Positions 33,351 to 44,528 of a stretch of DNA of 64,000 bases are shown here, one piece after another (position 1 is the stretch's first letter; every line of letters begins with the position of its first letter). This DNA is from Trichobilharzia regenti (taxonomy: Eukaryota > Platyhelminthes > Trematoda > Strigeidida > Schistosomatidae). The DNA lies in the NCBI GenBank assembly GCA_944472135.2, contig OX235264.1:86748319-86812318 (forward strand), given 5' to 3'. The notes under the pieces are model-generated. The model made no database searches. It was not told the origin of the DNA and saw nothing but the letters and a program-made list of their open reading frames with translations. The translations under genes and the position numbers were made by a program.

Positions 33351-33907
33351 CTAGGTTGGAAATTCGTCGAAGAGTTCATTTGCTGACTTCCTTCTATCAG
33401 CTAAATCCTCAAATCTGAACGGTAACACGCCCATGTCATTGTATCGTAGAATATAGATGACGAACAAACACACGACGTATCTAGTCAACCAAGCGTAGGC
33501 ACAGAGTAATTTACACCAAAGATAATAACATTCAAATAGTAACTTGAAACTAGAAATGCCTTTATTCATGCAAGTCAATTTAACAATAACTCTCTCCTTT
33601 ACACTTGGCTTATCCTCAATAAACTGAGCAATATCCTTCGTCTTTTCAAACGGACTGATACTAGCATAGTCATTGCACAAGATACTTGAGTTGATGGGCG
33701 TCCTTCTCATTGTGGATGACAATACCAATGACAACTGACTGTTATCGGTTGATGAAGTTAGCGGTGGATCAGAAGCTGTTGTTGCTCGGCTTTCAGAAAA
33801 TTGTCTACCTGCAAGACCACCACCACTGCCGTCTTTTACTATCAGCTAAGGCTTAGCACTGGCATCTGATGATAGGTGGGCTACATGCTGATCAATCACA
33901 GTGACGG
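33351..33907 (-). pseudogene. BEL copy B gag2 C-terminal transmembrane segment
   Basis: 127-codon frame to 33734 with the hydrophobic run and the ADRRKSANELFDEFPT ending. Upstream it is broken by a stop and then by the solo LTR. Confidence 0.7.
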
Positions 33908-34276
33908 TGTCATCAAAGTCTCATAAACCGTTAATGCCCAGCTCTCGCTACGCTCGGGCCCACGCTGTTCTTAGAAGATTTCTCAGAAACGCTTAGTTAT
34001 AACGGACGCAAAAACCAAAACACCGATCTGCCGTTTGAAATTTGTTTATTGTTACACCAACATATAAAAGGAATAAGCGAACTAAGCAAACTAAGGTCTG
34101 AAAACAAATATTACAATAATAAATCTCTGTATTACTTCTGACGATGTTTCAATCTTCTTTCTGAACAGCCACCGATGAGACGATGACTGTCGTATTGATG
34201 CTTCCGCGAAAATTGGGGAAGTTGATTTTAAGCAAACAACCAAGAATTGATCGTTCAGTCTTCAACTCCATTGACA
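33908..34276 (-). repeat. Solo LTR nested in copy B
   Basis: 369 bp, TGTCATC...CCATTGACA on the plus strand, flanked by GACGG at 33903-33907 and 34277-34281. It lies in gag2, splitting GTGACGG/TCTGACAAG. It inserted after copy B and then lost its inside by LTR recombination. Confidence 0.9.
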
Positions 34277-34359
34277 GACGGTCTGACAAGTATGCATGCC
34301 TTCTGCAACTGCATCTGCATTTATTTCCCTTTCACGTCCAAGTTTTACAGAACTTTTGT

Positions 34360-34599
34360 TCAACTCAGCATGATCTCAACCTCCTTTACAAACTGTAAAT
34401 AATCGGCCGGGTTTCCATCAAAACTGCGTGGTTCAAACATAGGGAGTTTGATGTTCCTATTATCCCTGAACGGCGAAACAGTAACATCAACCATGTCATG
34501 CTTAACATCAGACACATCGTTACAATTAACAGACAAGTCACAATGACTTACTTTCCTGTTTGCATCCAAGACACTCTGTCCCTTCTTTGACCCAGGCAT
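34360..34599 (-). pseudogene. BEL copy B gag1 N-terminal remnant
   Basis: 79 codons from MPGSKKGQSVLDANRK through FDGNPADYLQFVKE, then joined by a deletion directly to gag2 sequence. Confidence 0.8.
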
Positions 34600-34744
34600 T
34601 GTTGAACTTGACCCAATTGCATAAACGTTCCAGATATTGCTTGTTCAAAGAGGACTTGACCGGTACCAGGAAAGATGAACGGTGACTATCCAAACTTTCA
34701 CCAACTGTGTGAATCCGTCAGAATCTTTTTCTACCGTCAGAAAC

Positions 34745-35102
34745 TGTCAGCCACGTCTCGTAAACCGTCAATGCCCAGCTCTTGCTACGTTCGGGCTCAC
34801 GCTGTCGCTTGAAGTTTTTCAGAAACGCTTAGTAATAACGGACGAAATAAACAAAACACCAGTTGTTGACTCGAGGATTCTTTATTGTTACACCAACATA
34901 TAAATGACGTATGACTAAGTTCTGTGAAGAAATATTACAATAATAAATCACGAGATTACTTCTGATGGTTGTCTCCTGACTTCTTTCTGAACAGCGACCG
35001 ATGAGACGATGACTGGCTGATTTATGCCTCCGCGAAAATTGGGGAAGTTGGTTTTGAGCAAACAAACATGAATTGATCGTTCAATCTTCAACTACATTTA
35101 CA
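34745..35102 (-). repeat. BEL copy B 5' LTR
   Basis: 358 bp; its outer end reads CTACATTTACA rather than CCATTGACA, followed by AGGAG. Confidence 0.9.
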
Positions 35103-35252
35103 AGGAGTATTCATAATGTTTCATTTATATAAATTCAGTCACATACTGTTGCACTAAGTACTCAGTGCAACTCGATACACAATAGTATATATACAACTAA
35201 TGTGAAAATTAATTTTCTCCTTACCTTCTGTACAACTTGTCCTTTTTCCAGG

Positions 35253-35390
35253 ATTATAACTTTCTTTCAACTATGAGCCTGATTTATGTCTATGAAATCG
35301 AAATATTACATCAGTTAAATCTTCCCCCAAAACCAAGGCCACTTGAAACGAATAGCAACATAGCAACAAGCGTCACTGAGGGGATATGCA
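35253..35390 (+). CDS. Candidate host exon, unknown protein
   Basis: A strong acceptor (CTTGTCCTTTTTCCAG near 35252) precedes an open frame DYNFLSTMSLIYVYEIEILH then LPPKPRPLETNS, which has the composition of real protein and matches no element here. It runs into a CR1 fragment at about 35390 and no clear donor is visible. I do not recognise the protein. Confidence 0.3.
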
Positions 35391-35627
35391 ATAAAGTCGC
35401 TCGCCACCTCCTTTGCGGTTTAGTCGGTCTACCCTGTGCACTTCGAAGTTTGGCAAGTTAACTTCGTTGTCAGTGACATCGGGTGTGAGCCCTGTCTCTG
35501 TGATAATAATTACATCCGGGTTTCCGGATTCTATCATGTTAACCAGCTCAGTCCTTTTATTTAACAGACTGCGGGCGTTTGTGTAGCAGACTGTTAATTC
35601 AGATTGGTGCTTCCCTGGCCCACCCAC
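35373..35627 (-). pseudogene. CR1-clade ORF2 start (endonuclease N-terminus)
   Basis: SELTVCYTNARSLLNKRTEL, VIIITETGLTPDV and HRVDRLNRKGGG are the first endonuclease motifs of CR1-like ORF2 (the tryptophan of TETWLT has become Gly). It stops abruptly after GGG, so the rest of ORF2 is missing. It overlaps the end of ORF1 by 34 bp. Confidence 0.8.
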
Positions 35628-36740
35628 AGAGGTTTCGGTATCATTAAACTGCGAACTCGGACAACCCGAAAACCCTTAATCTTAAGGTTCTTCTCGCAGT
35701 TCCGGCGTCGCTCACCTAATTCCATTGCCGCAGCCTGTCTTTTGACACGGTCTGCTAGGCTTAAGCCAGCGCGGACATATATCCCTGATCCTTTGAGAAT
35801 ATGAGAGTTGCTTAGAATAGCATCCCTCTCTACTTTAGAGTTTAGTACAACTTTGAGGAGATGTACAGGTTCGCTTACTGTAAGGTCAGGCTTTTGGCCT
35901 ATTCTGTATACGCTGTGTATAGTAATGCCTGATACTGTTTGTGGCGGTATCTTGTCTAAAAGGGGTTTGAATAAGTTAAGGTCATGCTCGAATCTGGCCT
36001 TAGGTACGAGGGCCAGTGACTTCTCCACTTTGTGGAGAATGAGAGACCTGTCGGATAGATCGTGTTTGCTTTCCGTGACTTTCTTGCTCTGAGGCGTAAG
36101 TGTGTTTCTATCCTTCTTGGGCGGTGTAGCCAGAGTGTTATCCTTATTTCACTTTTTGCGAGAGACGACATTGCGCCATTCATTGGCGTCCTCCTCGCTA
36201 ATCGTAATAGGGTTTATCTGTCTGCTGCTCACCGGTGTGGATGAGGCTTGTTCCGCCAGCCCCTGGGCGACTGGAGCTGCAAGTTTTCGACCCCTGGTAC
36301 GCCTCTTCTTCGTGGCAGTCTTTGCATTACTGTCACTGGAGGGCTTTTCCAGTATCGTGGGGGCAGTCTGGGTGCCTGGAATGTGGTGGGTGTTCTTCTA
36401 TGCTGTAGGGCACTCACTTATTGGCAAGGTCGCATCGGGGACATGTGCTGTTTTGTCCATGACGCTAGTCACGTCATCGTTATTTGAGCAATAGTCGGTA
36501 TTCTTCTGTGGTGGAGGACGCTTGCAGACCATGAGCTTTAAAGCCCCGCTGAGAGTAGCAATGGCTTCTGTAATACGGATTTTAGTCGTACTACAGCAGT
36601 CGTTGCACAACCAGTTTGCTAGAGGTTTGTAGCAGCGTTTGTATGCTGCTGGAGTAAGGTTTGTGCACATACTATGAAACCATCTCTTGCAGTTATCACA
36701 CTGCATTCCCTCATCCACTGGAAACTGGCACATAGCCCTT
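35594..36740 (-). pseudogene. CR1-clade ORF1 with PHD finger
   Basis: 36398-36733 encodes MCQFPVDEGMQCDNCKRWFH, MCTNLTPAAY and WLCNDC, a PHD-type zinc finger of the kind found in many CR1 ORF1 proteins. After two in-frame stops the C-terminal part at 35594-36028 follows (PPQTVSGITIHSVYRIGQ, then RVKRQAAAMELGERRRNC). It belongs to the same fragment as the ORF2 start at 35373. Confidence 0.75.
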
Positions 36741-37580
36741 CAGCAGCGGTTTCTTATGATAGGCATTTTATTTAAAACGAACCAGGAAAAATTTAATACA
36801 ACTTCAAATATATATAACCTTTATAAATCAGTGATAAAAGCTAATGAGTGCAAAAAGATAGATATATTTAGCTATTCAGTTATAAGAACATAGCCTCCTA
36901 TAATTTAATAGACTGAAATCTGAAACATAAACTAACTTCGATCAGAATAAACTGATTTAAAGTTAAATCTGTGAACTTTTGGAGCGTGCGACACAACAAA
37001 AGCCAATAATAATCAAGAGCGTGTAAAATTAACTCCCTTTTCAAAGTTCGCGCGGTAACAAACAAAGATACAATACCCTTTGCAATATTTTCAATATCGC
37101 TTTTAAGAGCCGGTGTAAATCAATCTGATTCATTTGTCTTCGCTTCGTGATTGAGATGTTAAGGTTACTGGTCCTCAGTAAACTTTTGCGTAGTTCGTCC
37201 CACCACTCGATTGATGTAGTTTGGTCGACGCCAAAAGGAGTGATGGTGGGATTTAGCATTTGTTATACGTGGTATGCGGTAAGTTAAGAATTCGTTGCCA
37301 CTGCGACTGGAGTTAATCCTCTCACCAGGTAGTCCTCCGGTGTGACCGGCAGAAGAAAAGAGACAATAATATTAACAACAATATAATTAGTGTAGGTTAT
37401 TCAGGCTAAACGACAAAAAAGAAGCAAATAAAACGTGAAAACAGACAGCTAGTCGAATTTGAAGTTGATACATACATGTATGTGCATATAATATCAAAGA
37501 TAACAAGCGTAGTGTAGTAGTTGGAATAGCCAAGAGAGTAAGACAGGAAAGAATGTAATGAAGTAAAACGATGAGTTTAG
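36741..37580. other. Mostly unassigned sequence
   Basis: A 72-codon minus frame at 37041-37259 with SIEWWDELRKSLLRTS and repeated basic residues resembles the endonuclease-RT linker of non-LTR elements, but too weakly to name. Confidence 0.35.
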
Positions 37581-37584
37581 ATAT

Positions 37585-38390
37585 CTACACATTAATGGTG
37601 TATGAGATTTTAAGGGGACAGGCAATTTGGACGCAGTCCTTGTTCTCTGTGTGATTGTCGATCCTCCGCTTAAGGTCGTTCATGGGCGGTGCCATAGCTA
37701 CATGTTCCGATAAGGGATTCCAGGGACAGCAACCTCGCAGTGGAAAGAGATGAGAGAGCGCTGAAGAGAGCAAACATCTTCAGCCATCCATTATACGGTT
37801 TGTTTCGTAATCCCATCACTCCTTTTGTCGCCCAGCTTTGGACTGTTTCCAAGAAAGTCATATCTGTTGTAATCAGTAGAGGTTCAGTGACGTTTTGCAC
37901 TTCAAGGTGTATTCTGACGTATGTTTTTTTACTACTTTAGAGCTCAGTAGTGAGTGCACAGAACTATGTGCAACGTGTATGACGGCCTACGCCCTCGATA
38001 CATCGCCCGTGTAATCAACGCTTGTGTCCATTTTTTCCCGTTAGGACTAGACTTAAATCACGCCCCGACGTTGCGTGGGACTAGTTTTCGTTTAGCAGTG
38101 TGTAATTTGTATTTTTCAGGCTACAGGTTCGTAATTTCAATACTTACACTTTTTCAGGTTGAGATTCATTCCAATGGCCATAGCCCCATCTTCTGGAAGA
38201 TTTAGTTCTGCGTGCGGTCCATTTGAGTCTTGCGAACACTTTATTGCCCTCCAAATATTTACGCTGTCAGTAAATAGAAGAGTCGGGCAGCTTAGACGGC
38301 ATGGTAGGTCACTGATAAAAATAAAAATCCCCAGTGGTCCTAATACGGAGCCCTGCAACACGCGTGATGAAGAGCCGTGCTAAGATGATC
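37585..38390 (-). pseudogene. CR1-clade ORF2 C-terminal fragments
   Basis: The minus strand carries QGSVLGP then LPCRLSCPTLLFTDSVNIW (palm; the YADD site is altered to FTDS) at about 38250-38360, FLETVQSWATKGVMGLRNKP near 37790-37850 and GCCPWNPLSEHVAMAPPMND near 37690, the usual CR1 order, with stops, frame changes and missing pieces. Confidence 0.7.
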
Positions 38391-38869
38391 GAATTTGATT
38401 GACCTTAGCTCAGAATTTCCTTTGAACCTACTCGGTCACATGCCCTCTGGTGGCGTCGTGGTTGGTCTGACTCTTGGATGTTCGCTACGAAGGCTTAATC
38501 TTAGGCTTTCCTGGCAGAATACATTGGGTACCTCCCTTCGGCTGTTTTTACAAGCCTATATAAACCCTTTGATTTCCCTTCACTTTTTTATAATTGGACC
38601 TTGACTCCTGGTAGATTCCTCAAGAGGAACAGATCTAACCCCCTCAGCAGCGGTAGGGATGCCGAAAGGAGAAAGATGCTCGTTAATTTGTTTTTCAACA
38701 TTCAATGTCTCTTTTACTAGAAACTGTGAACATGATTGATTTCTTTATTCACGCTTCTTAGTCTTAAGTTAAAAGTTCCAAATATACAGTTTACTTCCGT
38801 CACTCGACTGCCGTAGCTTTGGTTGAAATCTAGGGAACTGTTGAGGGGATTGGTTATGGTTTGCAGTAG
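38391..38869. other. Unassigned sequence
   Basis: No supported frame or repeat. Confidence 0.4.
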
Positions 38870-39061
38870 TTTGTGGGTCAAGACTGTACCACTTCACAAA
38901 ATGGAGTTGATCTTCTCACCCATCAGTCATCTGGTGGTCGGATTTCGTCACAAACTGGACATCTTCATGAAGCTGTATTTTGTAGTTTCACTAATACTGT
39001 TACGGAGTTAATGAGAAGTGTGCCCTCAGAAGACTCATTTTTCACCAAAAGAATTACTTAA
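38870..39061 (+). CDS. Candidate last exon of an unknown host gene
   Basis: After two adjacent possible acceptors (TTTGCAG and TTTGCAGTAG at 38861-38869) an open frame reads GQDCTTSQNGVDLLTHQSSG, later HLHEAVFCSFTNTVTELM, and ends SFFTKRIT*. Composition is protein-like and it matches no element in the window. It could share a gene with the candidate exon at 35253. The protein is not recognised. Confidence 0.25.
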   Translation, partial: FVGQDCTTSQNGVDLLTHQSSGGRISSQTGHLHEAVFCSFTNTVTELMRSVPSEDSFFTKRIT

Positions 39062-39348
39062 ACTGCCGACCGACAGCTGACCTAATTGTGGGACAAGAAC
39101 AAATTAGTTCAGCGAAGAGTCTCTTTTCGAAGAATTCATTCTCTTAGCTGTACAGTCGCAAATATATACAATTAATTTTGTGTGTGTGTGTACATAAGGT
39201 TTGTCAAAATCAAAATCGCGAACTAATTGTGGGAGGCAAATCAATTTTCGGAAGCTTTGTTTTCGAAAGGCACGGTGGAGGATAGGCGAGGTGGAAATCT
39301 GATCAAGCGAACGGAAAGGCATTCATCGTTCTGAAGGTAAAGAGTGCT

Positions 39349-39678
39349 GTCAATGTAGTTGAAGATCGAACTATCAGTTCCTGGTTGTTCGCTCAAACCC
39401 AACTCTATATTTTGGCAGGAGTCATCAATATTGCTGTCATCGTTTCATCGTTCGCTATTCGTTGGAAGAGAGAAAAACTATCAGAAGCATTATTGTGATT
39501 TGTTGTTGTGACGCTTATTCTTAGACTTCGTGTACAATAACCTAATGGTTGCCTCTGTATTGGTGCAGGAATAAAGGGTTCTTGAGTCACCAATTTGTGT
39601 TCTGGTTATTGAGCATAGTTCCTGAGAGTCTTCCAAGGACAGTGCGAAGTCTAGTGTAGTTAGTGCTGGACATTGACA
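39349..39678 (+). repeat. LTR of the old plus-strand BEL element
   Basis: 330 bp, TGTCAATGTAG...GGACATTGACA, diverged from the LTRs of copies A-D. The leader and gag of the same element follow directly. Confidence 0.75.
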
Positions 39679-39813
39679 GTTTCTAATAGTTTCTGATAAT
39701 TCTCCTAGAATTATTCGTCTTATTTTTGCCAATTCGTTTTTCCTCGCGTCTGCAAATTTTCTTTCGACAAGTGTTATTTAGAACTTTTCTGGATTGTTTG
39801 GTCAAGTTCAGTA

Positions 39814-40470
39814 ATGCCTGGGTCAAAGAAAGGACAAAGCGTTTTGGAAGCAGACAGGAAAGTTAGTAATGCTGAGTTGCCTGTTATATGTAATGATGTG
39901 TGTGATGCTAAGCATGAGAAGATTGATGTCCATGTTACGCCGTCTAGGGATAATAGAAATTTTCAAATTCCTAAATATGAGCCTCGGTTTTTCGACGGAA
40001 ACCCAGCTGACTATCCACAGTTTGTAAAGGAGTTTGAAGCCATGTTGAGTGGGTTTGCAATAAATGACTAAATGAGGTTGATGTATTTGTTGAAGTACCG
40101 CACTGGTGTCGCTGCAAGAGCTATACAGTGCTGTCAGGTTTTCCCCCCAAACCTAGGATATACAGAGGCCATGAAGATATTACGTCAAAGGTTTGGAAGG
40201 CAATTTATGATATCCCCTAGTATCTTTGAGACCGTCAAAGGTAATGGGGCGCATTTCAGGGATAACCCCAAGGAACTCGCAGAGTTCTTGGATAGTTTAA
40301 TGGTACACAGAAGTACTCTCGTTTATCTTAACAATACGGATGAGTTGAATTCAAGTTCAGTGCTTGAGACAGCTGTCAAGAAATTACCGGTTCGTCTACA
40401 AAGGAAGTTCATAAAGGTAAGTTCCCGGCTAGAGGAAAAGGGTCTGGAGTCTGTATTCGATGATGGCTGG
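39814..40470 (+). pseudogene. Old BEL gag, N-terminal part
   Basis: MPGSKKGQSVLEADRK, YEPRFFDGNPADYPQFVKEF and ILRQRFGRQFMIS align with gag1 of copies A-D. One stop (TAA at 40069-40071) breaks it. It ends at the insertion point of copy C, just at the place where gag1 of the other copies ends. Confidence 0.85.
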
Positions 40471-40827
40471 TGTCAGTCACGTCTCGTAAACCGTCAATGC
40501 CCAGCTCTCGCTACGCTCGGGCCCACGCTGTACCTTGAAGTTTTCAGAAACGCTTAGTAATAACGGACGAAAAAACCAAAAGACCAATTGAGGACTCGTG
40601 GATACTTTATTGTTACACCAACATATAAAAATAATATTGAACTAAGGTCTGTGAATAAATATTACAATAATAAATCACAATATTACTTCTGACGGTGTTT
40701 CACTCTTCTTTAAGAACAGCGACCGATGAGACGATGACTGGCTGATTTATGCCTCCGCGAAAATTGGGGAAGTTGGTTTTGAGCAAACAAACATGAATTG
40801 ATCGTTCAATCTTCAACTCCATTGACA
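40471..40827 (-). repeat. BEL copy C 3' LTR
   Basis: 357 bp; TGTCAGTCACG...CCATTGACA on the plus strand. Its partner is 60549-60905. Confidence 0.9.
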
Positions 40828-41978
40828 CTCCCCGGCAAAAAAGGGATCCGTCCACTTCTTCCATCACGACCAATACACGTTGACTTGGATGCCATTGCGA
40901 GAACCTGGGTCACACGGACAGAGCTGAAATGGAAAACAAACAGAAAAGCCAACACACCACAAGCATACTCACAGCACAATCTCACACATCGCTGACGACC
41001 TGCGCCTCCAGACAGAGACCTCCTCTTGATATCTTGCAACACAATCGCCACTTGCTAAAATGACTCTTGCAGAATACAACGTGACCATAGCACCAACTCA
41101 TGATACTCTACGCACATCCTCTTATCTACTCACTACCAATTACCACTGAAATCGCTTGTCACTCATTCTGCCTCAGCTCTAGTATCAGTGACGTATGCGA
41201 GCCTCAGTCGTTTACACTCTTTCTCCCCGGCGTGTCGGACCGCAGCTAACAATTATCTCCGTGTGCATTTCATTCTCAGCAATAGCCTAGACTCCCCGGC
41301 GTATACGACCCATCTGCTGTCCTTAACATCAATCAATTCATTCACGGATGTAGAAGAGTGGACACAACATTGGAAGTAATCACGACGAAAATTTTAACAA
41401 AATTATGCAATAAAAACAAGGTACGAAAACAACGAGTAAACACAATGAATTCAAATAACACCAATTGATATGACACACCACACGTATATACAAACAGTAC
41501 ACACAAACTCGCAGTTCATGTCTTGATGGAATTCCTTTGAAGAATCGCAGGGCTAACACCAGTACGCCTACAAACCTTCACAGGTTGACGATTGTAAGTT
41601 GTGGAATGTCCGGACACAAACAAGATTATTCAACAATTACAATAATTGGAACTCACACAATTATTTAACACAAACATATGTACAATCAACACATCAAATG
41701 TGGTGGATTCTGGCTTGATGAACTACCTTTGAAGAACTGTAGGACTTACAGCAGTACGCCTACATTCCTTCTCAGGTTGATGATCCAAGTGGAAGTCGTC
41801 CGGACACAAACAGAATTACCAACAGCTAGATGACAGATGATATCAATTCAGTATATACAATATGAACATACGTACAAAATCACACACCAAACACATTGGA
41901 CTGCTCATTGATGCGCTACCCTTTGAAGGATTGTAGGACTCACAGCAGTACGCCTACAAACCTTCACAGGTTGACGCC
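40828..41978 (-). repeat. BEL copy C 3' non-coding region
   Basis: Matches 22169-23318 and 32201-33350, with the same three ~195-bp units. Confidence 0.85.
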
Positions 41979-43247
41979 CTAGGTTGGAAATTCGTCGAAG
42001 AGTTCATTTGCTAACTTCCTTCTATCAGCTAAATCCTCAAATCTGAACGGCAACACGCCCATGTCATTGTATCGTAGAATATAGATGACCAACAAACACA
42101 CGACATATCTCATCAACCAAGTATAGAAACAGAGTAATTTACACCAAAGATAATAACATTCAAATAGTAACTTGAAACTAGAAATGCCTTTATTCATGCA
42201 AGTCAATTTAACAATAACTCTCTCCTTTACACTTGGCTTATCCACACTAAACTGACCATTGATATTCGTCCTTTCAAACGAACTGATACTACCATAGTCA
42301 TTGCACAAGATACTTGAGTTGATGGGTGTCTGTTTCATTGTGGATGACAGCACCAACGATGACTGAGTGACACAATGTGATGAACTTTGTAGTGGATCAG
42401 AAGCTGTTCTTGTTCGGCTCTCAGATAGTTGTCCAACTGCAAGATTACCACCACTGCTGTCTTTCACTACTAGATCAAGTTTAGCACTATCATCTGATGA
42501 TAGGTGGGCTACACGCTGATCAATTACACTGACTGTCTCACAAGTATGCACACCTGTTGGAACCGCATCCGCGTTCAATTCTACATCACGTTGTAGTTGT
42601 ACAGAACCCTTATTTAACTTAGAAGTATTAGGTATATCCCTCATCTCATCATGATCAACCAAAGACAACTGTGAAGTATCATGATCATTATCACGAATAT
42701 TCACTTTGCCGTCAACTTCATCATTTTCAAACTCTTTGTTAACAGCAGCAGACAATTTTGGTTCCTCCTCGCCAATCATGAAAGGTTTTATATCTTCACT
42801 CTGACTAGTTATACCTTGTAAACTTTTGGAGTCAGAACTGCACTCTGGAGCAGTAACTCTATTCTGTGACACTCTATTCAACAATGGCTTACCAGTTGCA
42901 ACTACAGACTTCCTGACCAAACCGTTATCGTCACACAATTCGGAGTCAGGTCTGGGGTTTACATTCAGCTTATCACTGAACTTGCTCACTGGTTCACAGT
43001 TCACTTCTGTATGCACCTCTTGCACACATGTAAAACACAACCGTGTTTGTCTTGTATCTTGTAACTTATCTGTTGACGATGTACTACGAAACCTGTTACA
43101 CTCACTAGATCCATACGCATTAAAAGACATCATGGAGCCTTCTCGATAACCACCTCTGTGAGGCCTACTCGTCATCAATGATTGCATTTTGCTCTCAGAC
43201 TGCTCTATTCTAGGGGTGAGATTCAATATACTGGCAAATTTACTCAT
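41979..43247 (-). CDS. BEL gag2 with zinc knuckle and C-terminal transmembrane region (intact)
   Basis: 422 codons without a stop, the best-preserved gag2 in the window. ATG at 43247 overlaps the gag1 stop by four bases (ATGA). Residues 71-84, CFTCVQEVHTEVNC, fit a CX2CX4HX4C zinc knuckle, the nucleic-acid-binding motif of retroelement gag. Residues about 90-340 are acidic, serine-rich and probably disordered. Residues about 358-391 are hydrophobic and could span a membrane once or twice (WLMRYVVCLLVIYIL), followed by a charged tail to LANELFDEFPT*. A membrane segment at the end of gag is unusual and may be an env-derived remnant. No protease or pol follows. Confidence 0.75.
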   Translation of the reverse strand: MSKFASILNLTPRIEQSESKMQSLMTSRPHRGGYREGSMMSFNAYGSSECNRFRSTSSTDKLQDTRQTRLCFTCVQEVHTEVNCEPVSKFSDKLNVNPRPDSELCDDNGLVRKSVVATGKPLLNRVSQNRVTAPECSSDSKSLQGITSQSEDIKPFMIGEEEPKLSAAVNKEFENDEVDGKVNIRDNDHDTSQLSLVDHDEMRDIPNTSKLNKGSVQLQRDVELNADAVPTGVHTCETVSVIDQRVAHLSSDDSAKLDLVVKDSSGGNLAVGQLSESRTRTASDPLQSSSHCVTQSSLVLSSTMKQTPINSSILCNDYGSISSFERTNINGQFSVDKPSVKERVIVKLTCMNKGISSFKLLFECYYLWCKLLCFYTWLMRYVVCLLVIYILRYNDMGVLPFRFEDLADRRKLANELFDEFPT

Positions 43248-43933
43248 AGATTGATTGACACTATATTTACTAGTTTCAGGATATCATCAAACTTTGGCTC
43301 GATACCCTCATCCTCCATACGGGAGCTCATCTTCACCCACTTCCTTTGCAGTCGAGTAGGTAGACGTCTTGCTATTACTTCTGGTATAAAACTCGAGTTG
43401 AGGTCACTCATTCGATTCATCGAAATCATTCCATTCTTGTAAATTAGCAAATTATCTAAAAACTCAGTGAGTGCCTGGGAGTCATCCTGTAATTGACCAT
43501 TATTAACCTTAATAGCCTCCAATAATTTCCCTACAATCATCGAAGGTCTTTCAAACCTTTGACGTAATATGCTCATAGCCTCGTAGTAGCCCTATTTTGG
43601 CTTCATAAACTTACAGCACTGTATAGCTCTTGCAGAAATTTCAGTGCAATACCTCATAAAATACATTAACTGCATTTCATCATTTAATAAAAAACCACTT
43701 AACATGATTTCAGATTCCCTTACAAACTGTAAATAATCGGCCGGGTTTCCATCAAAACTGCGTGGTTCAAACATAGGGAGTTTGATGTTCCTATTATCCC
43801 TGAACGGCGAAACAGTAACATCAACCATGTCATGCTTAACATCAGACACATCGTTACAATTAACAGACAAGTCACAATGACTTACTTTCCTGTTTGCATC
43901 CAAGACACTCTGTCCCTTCTTTGACCCAGGCAT
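43244..43933 (-). pseudogene. BEL copy C gag1
   Basis: 690 bp with a single nonsense codon (TAG, codon 114, at 43592-43594) in the sequence PK*GYYEAMSILRQRF. FDGNPADYLQFV and MQLMYFMRY are intact. Other copies carry their stops elsewhere. Confidence 0.85.
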
Positions 43934-44078
43934 TGTTGAACTTGACCCAATTGCATAAACGTTCCAGATATTGCTTGTTCAAAGAGGACTTGACCGGCAC
44001 CAGGAAAGATGAACGGTGACTATCCAAACTTTCACCAACTGTGTGAATCCGCCGGAATCTTTTTCTATCCTCAAAAAC

Positions 44079-44406
44079 TGTCAGTCTCGTCTCATTAACC
44101 GTTAATGCCCAGCTCTCGCTACGCTCGGGCCCACGCTGTTCCTTTGAGTTTCAGAAACGCTTAGTAATAACGGACGCAAAAACCAAAACACCGATCTGCT
44201 GCTTGTTATTTCTTTATTGTTACACCAATATATAAAAGGAATAAACGAACTAAGCAAACTAAGGTTTCTGACGATGTTTCACTCTTCTTTCTGAACAGCG
44301 ACCGATGAGACGATGACTGTCGTATTGATGCCTCCGCGAAAATCGGAGAAGTTGATTTTGAGCAAACAACCAGGAATTGATCGTTCAATTTTCAAATCCA
44401 TTGACA
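44079..44406 (-). repeat. Array LTR 1
   Basis: 328 bp. Shorter than the LTRs of copies A and B because about 37 bp are missing after ACTAAGGT. Confidence 0.9.
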
Positions 44407-44528
44407 ACCAATGACAAATGACTGTTATCGGTTGATGAAGTTAGCGGCGGATCAGAAGCTGTTGTTGCTCGGCTTTCAGAAAATTGTCTACCTGCAAGAC
44501 CACCACCACTGCCGTCTTTTACTATCAG

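Larger units (their letters stand above)
31845..35102 (-). mobile_element. BEL/Pao-type element without pol, copy B (internally deleted)
   Basis: LTRs at 31845-32200 and 34745-35102, with AGGAG at 31840-31844 and 35103-35107. The 3' non-coding region and transmembrane segment are kept; most of gag2 and the end of gag1 are deleted; a solo LTR sits inside at 33908-34276. The LTRs belong to the same subtype as the solo LTR at 28377. Confidence 0.9.
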
